A DNA stretch of 64,000 nucleotides from Planctomycetota bacterium (lineage in GTDB: Bacteria; Planctomycetota; UBA1135; GCA-002748355): contig PDSF01000037.1 of the NCBI GenBank assembly GCA_002748355.1, positions 30,806-94,805 on the forward strand. The letters are read 5' to 3'. The translations under genes were made by a program, and so were the position numbers. The first letter of the stretch is position 1. Each line of letters begins with the position of its first letter. The notes beneath the pieces were generated by a model. It was not told where the DNA came from and did no database searches. It saw nothing but the letters and a program-made list of their open reading frames with translations. Shown here in pieces: positions 34,648 to 42,766 of the stretch.

Positions 34648-34683
34648 CAGCTGCCAGGGCCTGATCTCAGGTCCTGGCAGCTG
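34648..34683. terminator. Long hairpin terminator between convergent genes
   Basis: CAGCTGCCAGGGCCTGA (34648-34664) pairs with TCAGGTCCTGGCAGCTG (34667-34683) along all 17 positions, with a single G-T wobble and a 2-nt centre. It starts 9 nt after the Tex-like stop, and the convergent HEAT+VWA gene ends at 34754. It lacks a T-run on either side, so it may work with Rho or as a bidirectional RNA end-protector. Confidence 0.75.
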
Positions 34684-34753
34684 CACCCCGAGTTCCGATC
34701 CAGCCCTCTCTCACTCACCGGCCTTTGGCTAGGCCAGGCGGCCCATCTCCCCG

Positions 34754-36766
34754 CTAGAGGCTCTGCACGTAGCGCCCGCCGGTCGCTTCGGCCAGGCGCC
34801 GCAGCAGAACGCTGTCGAGGCCGACCGCGACCCCGTGGATGCGCACCCGCCGGGTCCGATTCGCTCGCAGCACCGCATCCGCGAGTTCCAGGGGATCCAA
34901 GACCGCGCCAACGCTCGGGTCTCCATCACTGAGCAAAAAGATCGTGTCGACCTCCGGCTGCTCCAGCGCCGCAAAGAGCGCCGCGTGCAGGTTGGTGCCC
35001 CCGAGCGGCGTCGAGCTATCGAGGAAGGCGTAGAGCTTGTCCTTATCGCGCTTCCGAGCCAGATCGACCAAACGCTGGCTGAACTCATGCACCTCGCTGT
35101 CGAAGAACAGGACGTTGACCTGGCTCCCCGGCGGCGCCTTGTCGAGGGCTTTCTTCAGCGCTCGCTTGGCCAGGTCCATGCGCGTCAGCGAAGAGCCGAC
35201 CTCTTCGTTCATGCTGCCCGACACATCGAGCCCATAGACGACCCGCGTGCTCATCACCGGGATGCCATAAAAGGCCACTGTGCTTCCCCCGGCTTCAGAC
35301 CGCTCGGCCTCCTTCTCCTCGGGAGCCGGCGGCAGGACAAAGCTGCCCTTGCTCTCCGCCCACCAACGCTGCCAGCGCGCCGGCTCTTCGTACCAAAGCC
35401 GGGTCAGTGAGTTGAGGGCCTTCTTACACTCATATGCCAAGCGCCCCTCTTCTTTGCTGAGCGCGGTAATCAGCAGGGGAATACTCTCGACGCGGCGCAG
35501 CGCAGCGGCATAGCGATAACCGGCCGAACGCAGGCGCCAGTCGCGCTCACCGAGCCAGCCAGGCAGCTCGCCATAGGCCCCTGGGAGCTTCCTCTTCGTG
35601 GCCACTGCGATTCCCAGAACCTTCTCGTCACTGCTGCCTTTTTGCAGGACTTCAAGCAGCCGACGCTGCGAAACTTCGCTGAACGGCGCCCCCACTTCGA
35701 GAGCCTCAAGCCCGTCCAGCCGCGCCTCCTCATCCTTCGAAGCAAGCAGCGTCTCGACAATGGCGACCGTCTCAGGAGCCCCTTGCCGGGCAAGCGCCAG
35801 CAGGGCCCGGCGACGCAGCCGCTTGTCTTGGCTCTTGCTCAACGAGCAAAGCAAGGCCTCTGCCCGATCACCGCGCATCCCCAAGAGTATCCTCCCAGCA
35901 AAGGAGCGTATCCTGGCATCACGGTGCTTTAGCCCCTCCTCCACCCAGTCCAGCACATCCTCGCGCGCCGCCAGCTCGGGCAAGCGTTTGCGAAAGGCCG
36001 CAAGCAGACGCAGGTCCGGCTTATGAAACGCAATCGCGCAGAGCTGCAGGTCACTCGGCTTCGCATAGCCAAGCAAGGCATCAAAGAGCCGCGCCCGCGA
36101 CTTGGGACTCGGCCTTTGCCGCAGCAGCTTACGCGCCTTGCGCACCGCCCGCGGCTCGCCAAAGGCGATCTGCTGCGCCAGCGCTTCGGCCTGCAGCAAT
36201 CCCTTGGCCTTGTTCGCAAAACCCTGACGCAGCTTGGCAACAGCATCCTCTTTCACCCCCGAGAGGATCCGCATCATTTCCACCCGGTCCTCGTCCCCAG
36301 CCTGAGCAAGGCGAGCCGCAAAGAGCTTCTTCGCCTCCGGCAGCGAGGAACGCACGAGCGCCGCAAGCAAAGCCTGGTTGAGCGCCGGCTGGGGCTTCTC
36401 GTCGGCGAGCACCTGCATCGCCTCCAGCCCCTCGCCCCGATGCTCACGCAAGAACCAACGCAGCCCCACAAACTTCTCCGCCGCGCTCTTCGCCTCCTCC
36501 ACAACCCGCAGCATCGGCGCCTCAATCCCCGAAAGCCCCGCCGCATGCTCCAAGAGTCGCAGCCGCAACTCCACCCGCCCCGGCCGCTCCCACAGCTCCA
36601 ACGCCTTCCGCCGCGCCAGCTCCCCCCTCGAAGCCAAGACCGCCGCAACAAAAGCCTCCCTCTCCGCCGCCGTCTTCGCCTTCTCCCAAGACGCAGGAAC
36701 CTGCGCCCCCAAACCCAGATCCAAAAGCACAGCGCAGAACAAGAGCAAACAGGCGATTCGAAGCAT
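34754..36766 (-). CDS. Secreted HEAT-repeat protein with C-terminal von Willebrand A domain
   Basis: This 670-residue protein begins with a signal peptide (MLRIACLLLFCAVLLDLGLGAQ). Residues 25-460 are helical HEAT-type repeats (for example DARIRSFAGRILLGM and DKRLRRRALLALARQGAPE). Residues 495-665 are a VWA domain with a full metal-ion-dependent adhesion site: VYGLDVSGSMN (DxSxS), TPLGGTNL (Thr) and LLSDGDPS (Asp). This combination is seen in planctomycete surface proteins. A Trp/Pro-rich spacer (WYEEPARWQRWW) joins the two halves. No partner is coded next to it; the LPS-kinase-like gene is upstream on the same strand with 74 nt between. Confidence 0.82.
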   Translation of the reverse strand: MLRIACLLLFCAVLLDLGLGAQVPASWEKAKTAAEREAFVAAVLASRGELARRKALELWERPGRVELRLRLLEHAAGLSGIEAPMLRVVEEAKSAAEKFVGLRWFLREHRGEGLEAMQVLADEKPQPALNQALLAALVRSSLPEAKKLFAARLAQAGDEDRVEMMRILSGVKEDAVAKLRQGFANKAKGLLQAEALAQQIAFGEPRAVRKARKLLRQRPSPKSRARLFDALLGYAKPSDLQLCAIAFHKPDLRLLAAFRKRLPELAAREDVLDWVEEGLKHRDARIRSFAGRILLGMRGDRAEALLCSLSKSQDKRLRRRALLALARQGAPETVAIVETLLASKDEEARLDGLEALEVGAPFSEVSQRRLLEVLQKGSSDEKVLGIAVATKRKLPGAYGELPGWLGERDWRLRSAGYRYAAALRRVESIPLLITALSKEEGRLAYECKKALNSLTRLWYEEPARWQRWWAESKGSFVLPPAPEEKEAERSEAGGSTVAFYGIPVMSTRVVYGLDVSGSMNEEVGSSLTRMDLAKRALKKALDKAPPGSQVNVLFFDSEVHEFSQRLVDLARKRDKDKLYAFLDSSTPLGGTNLHAALFAALEQPEVDTIFLLSDGDPSVGAVLDPLELADAVLRANRTRRVRIHGVAVGLDSVLLRRLAEATGGRYVQSL

Positions 36767-36840
36767 CCCCCGATCCTCGCAGCAAGCCCCCCCAGGAACC
36801 AGAGCCCAGCTCTGCGGTGGGCTCTCTTACTCCTTGGCAC

Positions 36841-37623
36841 CTACCACTTGGGGCGGTGGCTGGCGATGCGCTGGGCTTTGCGGGTGATGGCTTGGGCTAG
36901 GCGGTGGAGATTGTGGGTGGGGAGGAGGCTGTCGCGGTATAGGCGGAGGAGGCGGAGGAGTTGAGGGTGGCGGATGAGGCCGTCGAGGGAGTAGGCGAGG
37001 GCGGCGAGGTCTTTGATGCGGCGGCGAGGGCGGAGGCCGTGGCGGAGTCTGGCGAGATCGATGAGGACGAGTTGGTCGCTGCTGTTGTCGCGGAGGAAGT
37101 GGCAGGCGTAGAGGTCGCGGTGCTGGAGGCCGGCTCGATGTAGGGCGAAGAGCTGCGGGAGCATTCTCTCGGCGAGCCAGAGGTCCTGCTCGGGGCTGGC
37201 CTTTTGCCATGACCTGGCAATGTGGTCGAGGCGTTCGGCGCCGGAAACGGCCTCAAGGAGGAGGACCGAGGCGGCGTTTTGTCCCGGTCGCGACCAGGCG
37301 GCGGCGAGTGGGCGCGGGACGGAGACCCCGGCGGCGGCGGCTCGCTGCAGGGCATCCCATTCGACCTCGGCAGGAGCTCGCCAGCGCGAAATCTTGCCGA
37401 TGCGGCCAGCGCCAGGCTCATAACGCTTAAGGAAACCAGCAAACCCATTGGCCGCGATGGGCCAAGTCACACGATGCGGGGTCGAGCGAGCCGGATCTTG
37501 CCCCTGCCAATCGAGGAGTTGGGCCGGAGATTTGAGCCCCAGGGCTGCCAGCGCCTCGCCGCCAGCTGGACTGCAGCGTTCATGGATTTTTCGGCTGGCG
37601 CTAGCAGGCTTGTTCCGCTTCAT
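36841..37623 (-). CDS. LPS core kinase-like protein (WaaP/KdkA/InaA family)
   Basis: This 260-residue protein has a eukaryotic-kinase-like fold. The catalytic loop is LHRAGLQHRDLYACHFLRD (about residues 160-178), with His-Arg-Asp and a Cys-His in place of the usual Asn region. The metal-binding segment is LVLIDLARLRHG. The region ends RRRIKDLAALAYS. This order is that of the RfaP/KdkA family, which phosphorylates heptose or Kdo in the LPS inner core. The glycine-rich N-lobe is weakly conserved. Base use is odd: the 3' half (36850-37150) is full of GCGG and GAGG on the plus strand, unlike neighbours. It is divergent from gdhA with 43 nt between starts. Confidence 0.75.
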   Translation of the reverse strand: MKRNKPASASRKIHERCSPAGGEALAALGLKSPAQLLDWQGQDPARSTPHRVTWPIAANGFAGFLKRYEPGAGRIGKISRWRAPAEVEWDALQRAAAAGVSVPRPLAAAWSRPGQNAASVLLLEAVSGAERLDHIARSWQKASPEQDLWLAERMLPQLFALHRAGLQHRDLYACHFLRDNSSDQLVLIDLARLRHGLRPRRRIKDLAALAYSLDGLIRHPQLLRLLRLYRDSLLPTHNLHRLAQAITRKAQRIASHRPKW

Positions 37624-37666
37624 CGGGCTTCATAGAGTACCGCGTGGCTTTTCGGACGCGAACAAG

Positions 37667-38932
37667 ATGGATCCGACCATGATGCAACACGAGGATAATC
37701 CCCTCGACGCGATGCACGCCCGTTTCGACATCGCCGCCGAGAAACTCGGACTCGACCAGGGTCTCTACGAGATTCTCAAGGCCCCAGATCGCGAAATGAG
37801 TGTCGCGATCCCAGTGCAGATGGACGACGGGAGCCTTCGGGTCTTCCGCGGCTATCGCGTCCAGCACTCCTCGGCGCGCGGCCCCGGAAAGGGCGGTATT
37901 CGCTTTGCGCCGGACGTCAATCTCGACGAGGTGCGAGCGCTCGCCGCTTGGATGACCTGGAAATGCGCCGTCGTCAACGTGCCCTTCGGTGGTGCCAAGG
38001 GCGGCGTCCGCTGCGACCCGCGCAAGCTCAGCCCCTCGGAGCTGGAGCGCCTGACCCGGCGCTACACCGCGATGATCATGGATATCATCGGCCCCGATCG
38101 CGATATCCCAGCGCCCGACGTCAATACCAACCCCAAGGTCATGGCGTGGATCATGGACACCTATGCCATGCACGCGCGCCAATACCAACCAGGTGTCGTG
38201 ACCGGCAAACCGCTGCATATCGGTGGTAGCCAAGGGCGTGTCCGCGCGACCGGTTATGGCTGCGGCCTCATGACTCGCGAAGCGCTGTATCGCCAGGGCT
38301 TCGACCCCAAGCTCTGCCGCGCTGCGGTGCAGGGCTGTGGCAATGTCGGCAGTATTGCCGGCGATGCCGTGCAGGACCTCGGCCTCAAAGTCGTCGCCAT
38401 CAGCGACATCGACTGCGCGCTCTATAACGAAAACGGCCTCGACATGGCTGTGGTCAGCGCCCACGTGCGCGAGCATGGCAGCCTCGAAGGGCTGGACTGT
38501 GGTGACCGTATTTCGGGCGCAGAACTCCTGACCCTGGATGTCGAAGTGCTCATCCCGGCAGCAGTGGAAAACGCGATCACCAGCAAGAACGCTGCGGACG
38601 TCAAGGCCAAGGTCATTATCGAGGGCGCCAACGGCCCAACGACCCCCAACGCCGACCGCATCCTGGAAGAGAAAGGCGCCTTCGTCGTCCCCGACATCCT
38701 GGCCAACTCCGGCGGGGTCACGGTGAGCTACTTCGAGTGGGTGCAAAACCGCCTCGGCTACTACTGGGACGAACGCGACGTCAACGGACGCCTTGAGCGC
38801 ATCATGGTCCAGGCCTTCCAAGAGGTCTCGGCCATGAGCGAGAAGCACAACGTCTCGCCGCGCATCGCCGCCTACATGGTCGGCCTCAGCCGCGTCGCCG
38901 AGAACATCGAGCAACGCGGTATCTATGCCTAA
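37667..38932 (+). CDS. Glutamate dehydrogenase (Glu/Leu/Phe/Val dehydrogenase family)
   Basis: This 421-residue enzyme interconverts glutamate and 2-oxoglutarate. The substrate half has FRGYRVQHSSARGPGKGGIRFAP, the catalytic Lys region in WKCAVVNVPFGGAKGGVRCDP (in sections), and PAPDVNTNP. The NAD(P)-binding half has VQGCGNVGS (about residue 222), the acidic residue after the second strand in AISDIDCALYN, and PAAVENAIT. IEGANGPTTPNAD and ANSGGVTVSYFEW complete the family signature. Length is that of the hexameric small-subunit enzymes. The ATG at 37667 was chosen; the frame is open upstream to 37448, but that part overlaps the divergent kinase gene. Cofactor preference is not clear. Confidence 0.93.
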   Translation: MDPTMMQHEDNPLDAMHARFDIAAEKLGLDQGLYEILKAPDREMSVAIPVQMDDGSLRVFRGYRVQHSSARGPGKGGIRFAPDVNLDEVRALAAWMTWKCAVVNVPFGGAKGGVRCDPRKLSPSELERLTRRYTAMIMDIIGPDRDIPAPDVNTNPKVMAWIMDTYAMHARQYQPGVVTGKPLHIGGSQGRVRATGYGCGLMTREALYRQGFDPKLCRAAVQGCGNVGSIAGDAVQDLGLKVVAISDIDCALYNENGLDMAVVSAHVREHGSLEGLDCGDRISGAELLTLDVEVLIPAAVENAITSKNAADVKAKVIIEGANGPTTPNADRILEEKGAFVVPDILANSGGVTVSYFEWVQNRLGYYWDERDVNGRLERIMVQAFQEVSAMSEKHNVSPRIAAYMVGLSRVAENIEQRGIYA

Positions 38933-38983
38933 GTAGGCTGGGTCGCTGGGCGCCTGGGGCTTTGGGAACCTGGGTGCCTGAGC

Positions 38984-39004
38984 GCCTGCTACGCGCAGGC
39001 TTTT
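38984..39004 (+). terminator. Candidate intrinsic terminator after glutamate dehydrogenase
   Basis: GCCTGC (38984-38989) and GCAGGC (38995-39000) form a 6-bp GC stem with a 5-nt loop, and TTTT follows at once. It lies 52 nt after the stop codon. The stem is short, so efficiency may be moderate. Confidence 0.55.
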
Positions 39005-39144
39005 CGAGTTCGAAGCATGAGCCCCCGAGTCGAGGCCTTAGCGAAGGCCTCCTCGTTCGCTAGCCAGCTCGGCTTCTTCGATGCTGGAGTCTCGCAGGCT
39101 CTTGTAAGAGGGCCACACGGCAGCGCGACAGATCCACCGCCGAT

Positions 39145-39184
39145 TGATCTCGGTATGGGGATCTCAGCATGGGATCTCAGCATG
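39145..39184. repeat. 13-bp tandem repeat upstream of the alcohol dehydrogenase
   Basis: Two exact copies of GGATCTCAGCATG (39159-39171 and 39172-39184) are preceded by a degenerate copy, TGATCTCGGTATG (39145-39157). They lie about 180 nt before the dehydrogenase start and could be a regulator-binding array or simple slippage. Confidence 0.75.
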
Positions 39185-39362
39185 GGGCCTCAGAGTGCCC
39201 AGGCGAGGCTGCGGGTTCGTCAAGCTTTTCTTGCGCCGAACTGGGATCGGAGTCGCAGCTCTATGGCCGCCGAAGCCAGGGGTGTCTTTGCCTCTGTGCT
39301 GCTATGATCCGCGCTTCTCTCCCTTCCTTTCTCCCTCTCTCCCTCCTCTCCTCGGAGCCCGT

Positions 39363-40469
39363 ATGCAGATCCGTGCCGCCGTCCTCGAAGAGTTCGGCAA
39401 GCCCCTCGTCGTCCAAGAACTCGAACTCCAAGAACCGCAACATGGCGAGGTCCTCGTCGAACTCAAAGCTTGCGGCGTCTGCCACACCGATCTCTACACA
39501 GCCTCGGGGGTCGACCCATCGGGCTACGCGCCAACGGTGCTCGGGCACGAGGGCGCGGGCGTCGTGGTCAAGCTTGGCGAAGGCGTCAAAGACCTGCAGG
39601 TCGGCGACCACGTCGTGACCCTGTTCTCGCCCGAATGCGGCGAATGCGTGCACTGCACCAGCGGCAAGACCAACCTCTGCCTGGCCATTCGCGAAGAACA
39701 GAACAAGGGTCACTTACCCGACGGCACGACGCGGCTCTTTCGTAATGGCGAACCGATTCGGCACTTCATGGGCACCAGCACCTTCGCCACCCACACCGTG
39801 ATGCCGGAGATTGCTCTCGCCAGGGTCGACCCCGCGGCCTCCTTCGAGGCCATCTGCCTACTCGCCTGCGGCGCCACCACCGGCATCGCCGCCGGCTTCT
39901 ACAAAGCCGACATTCAGCCGGGATCGACCGTCGCCGTCTTCGGCGCGGGCATGGTCGGACTCGGAGCCGTTCTTGCGGCGAGCATCCGAGGCGCGGAACG
40001 CATCTTCATCGCCGATCCTTCGCCGACACGCCGCGAGCTCGCCAAGCGATTCGGGGCGACCGACTTCCTCGCCGGTGGCGAAGGCGTCGTCGAAGAAATC
40101 CTGCAGCAGACCGGCGGCTTCGGCTGTGACTACACCTTCGAGGCCACCGGGCTGGTTTCGGTCATGGGCCAGGCCGTCGAAGCCGCGCGCATGGGCTGGG
40201 GCTTGTGCACCGTGCTCGGCGTGGCTGGTAAGGGCGAGAAACTCGAGATCATCCCCCGCCTCCTCATCACTGGCCGCCAGGTGCAAGGCGGCAGCTTCGG
40301 CGGCGCCAAGGGACGCACCCACGTCCCACAACTCGTTGACATGTACGTCAGAGGAGAGCTTCCTCTCGACGACTTTATCTCACACCGCATCACGCTGGAC
40401 CAAGTCAACAAGGGCTTCGAGCTCATGGAGGCCCAGGATGGCGTGCGTTCGGTACTCCTCTTCGACTAA
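39363..40469 (+). CDS. Zinc alcohol dehydrogenase, class III-like (S-(hydroxymethyl)glutathione dehydrogenase type)
   Basis: This 368-residue medium-chain dehydrogenase has the catalytic zinc site CGVCHTDLYT and GHEGAGVV. The structural zinc is bound by four Cys (CGECVHCTSGKTNLC), and the NAD site is VAVFGAGMVGLGAV. The long form with the segment GTTRLFRNGEPIRHFMGTSTFATHTV is typical of class III alcohol dehydrogenases, which oxidise the glutathione adduct of formaldehyde, and of related mycothiol or aryl-alcohol enzymes. Length is exactly that of the class. An alpha/beta hydrolase follows 15 nt later, where formaldehyde operons carry S-formylglutathione hydrolase, but that partner is of a different subfamily. 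Confidence 0.88.
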   Translation: MQIRAAVLEEFGKPLVVQELELQEPQHGEVLVELKACGVCHTDLYTASGVDPSGYAPTVLGHEGAGVVVKLGEGVKDLQVGDHVVTLFSPECGECVHCTSGKTNLCLAIREEQNKGHLPDGTTRLFRNGEPIRHFMGTSTFATHTVMPEIALARVDPAASFEAICLLACGATTGIAAGFYKADIQPGSTVAVFGAGMVGLGAVLAASIRGAERIFIADPSPTRRELAKRFGATDFLAGGEGVVEEILQQTGGFGCDYTFEATGLVSVMGQAVEAARMGWGLCTVLGVAGKGEKLEIIPRLLITGRQVQGGSFGGAKGRTHVPQLVDMYVRGELPLDDFISHRITLDQVNKGFELMEAQDGVRSVLLFD

Positions 40470-40484
40470 GCAAGGACGAACTCG

Positions 40485-41222
40485 ATGTTCGGTGAAATCT
40501 ACAACCAAGCAGGTGAGCGCCTCGAGTATTGCTCCTACCGCGGAGATGACGGACGGCTGGATCTCGCCCTCATTGGGCACGGCGTGACCGGCAACAAGGA
40601 CCGCGAATGGGCCCAGCAGCTGGCGAGAATGCTACAGACACGAGGCATCGCCGTGCTCCGCTTCTCATTCAGCGGCAACGGCAACTCGGAGGGCAGCTTC
40701 GCCGAATCCACGATCTCCAAGGAGATCGGCGACCTGTCCTGCATCCTCGAACACTGCAAGGGGCACCATGTCGCCTACATCGGGCATTCGATGGGCGGCG
40801 CGGTCGGCACCCTGTCAGCAGCACAGGACGATCGCATCGAATACCTGGTGTCGCTCGCGGGCATGGTCGACACCAAGGGCTTCACCGAGCGCAAGTTCGG
40901 TGACCTGACGCCAGGGAAGGATGTGATGTGGGACTTGCCGGAGTGCCCGCTCTCCCAGGCCTTCGTCGAGGACATGAATGCCATCGGCTCAACCATCGAA
41001 GCAGCCAAGAAGGTGAGCTGCCCGTGGCTGCTGGTCCATGGCGACCAGGACAGCGTCGTGCCGCTGCAGGACAGCCTCGACCTATTGACCGCGCACCAGG
41101 GCGCGCTGCACTTCGTCAAGCTGCGGGACTGCGATCATGTCTTCAGCGGCGAGGCCGGCGAAGTGATGGCCCTCGAGGTCGCCAGCTGGCTCGATCGGAT
41201 GATGCTGCGCAGGAACGACTAG
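40485..41222 (+). CDS. Alpha/beta hydrolase
   Basis: This 245-residue serine hydrolase has the nucleophile elbow GHSMGGA with Ser near residue 102. The acid is in LVHGDQDSVVP (about residue 190) and the His in DCDHVFSG (about residue 222). The opening strand and oxyanion region read ALIGHGVTGNKD, as in feruloyl-esterase-like and other small cytosolic esterases. There is no signal peptide. The AAGGA site 9 nt upstream and the 15-nt gap after the alcohol dehydrogenase show a two-gene operon. It could hydrolyse the thioester made by its neighbour, but that is inferred from position only. Confidence 0.82.
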   Translation: MFGEIYNQAGERLEYCSYRGDDGRLDLALIGHGVTGNKDREWAQQLARMLQTRGIAVLRFSFSGNGNSEGSFAESTISKEIGDLSCILEHCKGHHVAYIGHSMGGAVGTLSAAQDDRIEYLVSLAGMVDTKGFTERKFGDLTPGKDVMWDLPECPLSQAFVEDMNAIGSTIEAAKKVSCPWLLVHGDQDSVVPLQDSLDLLTAHQGALHFVKLRDCDHVFSGEAGEVMALEVASWLDRMMLRRND

Positions 41223-41323
41223 ACCGTAGCGAGTAGCTCGCGCCCGGGGCCGGGGCCGGCATCGCTGGGCCGGCTTCGCTGCAACTGCAGCGCTGGCAGC
41301 AGCCCCCCCGGCAGCCCCAGGCC

Positions 41324-42586
41324 TCAGCGCACGATCGCCAGGATCTGCAGCATCCGTGGCGGCAGCTTCGGGTTTTTAAAGCGGAGCAAAAAGCGCGCTT
41401 TGATCTGCCCCTTGGGCGCGTCCTTCGGCAGGGTCACCAGGATCTCCGCCTTGCCCTCGGCCCCCCGCTCCTTCACTTCCAAACCCAGCATCTTGGTGTC
41501 CAAGGGCTTCTGCCCTGAGCGCGTCCGGTGCAGCCCTTCGACCCAATCCGCAGAGGCGACCTCGACCGAGAAGCCCTTCTGCAGGCTCAAGACCTCCACG
41601 GACTGCTGCCCACCTTCACCTGGGCGCAAGGCCCCGAAGTTGAGCACCGTCGGCGTGATCTTGTAGGGCGCACTCACGATGCCGGTGAGCTGGAATTCGA
41701 TCTGGCGCTCGTCTTTGCTCGCTAGCCGGATCGACTGCTGGAAGCTGCCTTCGGCGAGCTGCGGGCCGACCTGACCGTAGACGCGCCAGGCCAAACCCTT
41801 GTCATCGAGGGCCTCGAACTTGGCCTCGAAGCCTTCCGGCAGCTCCAGGACCTTGGCGATCTGGAAGGGCTTGCCGTCCTGGGCCGTCACCCGCACGTCG
41901 AAGGGACGCGACTCCTTCATCATGAACTGACCAAGGAACAGGTCGGAGATCTGACGTCCCTCGTGCTCCACGATGAAATCCATGACCCCGCGGGTCGTCG
42001 CCTGCAGCACCAGGAAAGGCAAGTCCGGATCATCGAGCCTGAGGGTGACGCTGGTGTTGCGCAGGCCGATGCGCTGCACCTCGATGTGCATCTCGATCTT
42101 GCCCTTGGCCCCCTTCGGGATCAGGGTGCGCTGGCTGAAGCCCTTCGGCAGGTCACGCCGCTTGCCGTTCAGCTCAAGCACCACCTTCTGGCAGGAGCAC
42201 GAAGAGTTGATCGAGAGGAAGTGGTGGTCGACGTCCCGAGGATTCTTGAACTCGAAGACGCCCTTCACGACCTTGCCGAGGCGGTGCTTGCCGAGATCCC
42301 TGTGGACCGGCTGCACCCAGGGGTTGTTGATCCGCGCCTGCCGCTCCTTTTCCGCACGCTTGCGGAAGAAGGCTCCCACCTCACCGGGTAGCTCCGTCAG
42401 GTCCTCGCCGACGATGGTGGGATTTCCGCCCTGGCGCGCGGGGATATGCCCGATCTTCATCCCCGCATCCTGACCCGGCGCCGGCGGAGTCGGCTCCTCC
42501 TGCGTGCAAGCAGCCAGGATCCCCAAGGAAAGCGCCAGAAGCCATGCGGATGCTGGCCAGCTACGTCGATATCCTCCCACTCGCAT
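41324..42586 (-). CDS. Lipoprotein with DUF1573-like/immunoglobulin-type repeats
   Basis: From the ATG at 42586 this is 420 residues. The signal peptide ends in a lipobox (ALSLGILAAC, Cys about residue 27). The mature protein has at least two beta-sandwich domains of the DUF1573/HYDIN type. The first (about 100-210) contains FEFKNPRDVDHHFLSINSSCSCQKV, the characteristic Ser-Cys-x-Cys after a force-balancing strand. The second is at about 290-420 (TPTVLNFGALRPGEGGQQSVEV). Such proteins are frequent in Planctomycetota and Bacteroidota; their molecular role is unsettled. GGTGAG just before the ATG supports the start. It is divergent from the next lipoprotein. Confidence 0.72.
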   Translation of the reverse strand: MRVGGYRRSWPASAWLLALSLGILAACTQEEPTPPAPGQDAGMKIGHIPARQGGNPTIVGEDLTELPGEVGAFFRKRAEKERQARINNPWVQPVHRDLGKHRLGKVVKGVFEFKNPRDVDHHFLSINSSCSCQKVVLELNGKRRDLPKGFSQRTLIPKGAKGKIEMHIEVQRIGLRNTSVTLRLDDPDLPFLVLQATTRGVMDFIVEHEGRQISDLFLGQFMMKESRPFDVRVTAQDGKPFQIAKVLELPEGFEAKFEALDDKGLAWRVYGQVGPQLAEGSFQQSIRLASKDERQIEFQLTGIVSAPYKITPTVLNFGALRPGEGGQQSVEVLSLQKGFSVEVASADWVEGLHRTRSGQKPLDTKMLGLEVKERGAEGKAEILVTLPKDAPKGQIKARFLLRFKNPKLPPRMLQILAIVR

Positions 42587-42766
42587 CGGGCTCACCTCAT
42601 CTTTGGGGTCAGGCCCCATCCACCAAGGCCTCGGTCTCTTTCCTCGCCCGGATCGGCGGCGAGCTGTAGCCCGAGGCGCCCCAACCCGCTGGCAAAAACA
42701 TGCTGGCCAAGCATAACGAAGCCGCGTGCCCTTCCCGAAGACCGCGCTCGGCAAGAGAACCTTCCT

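Larger units (their letters stand above)
38933..39362. other. Intergenic region with hairpins and short tandem repeats
   Basis: These 430 bases between gdhA-like and adhC-like genes hold no recognised gene. A GCCTGC/GCAGGC hairpin followed by TTTT (38984-39004) can terminate the dehydrogenase transcript. A second hairpin, GAGGCCTT/AAGGCCTC, lies at 39032-39051. Three copies of a 13-bp unit follow (39145-39184). An open frame at 39017-39307 has no sign of coding. Confidence 0.5.

Noticed and set aside
37601..38914. A 437-codon open frame on the minus strand
   Set aside because: It is antisense to glutamate dehydrogenase. It shows only compositional features of a shadow frame.
39017..39307. 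A 96-codon open frame before the alcohol dehydrogenase
   Set aside because: It spans hairpins and tandem repeats, has no ribosome site and no similarity. It is treated as non-coding.
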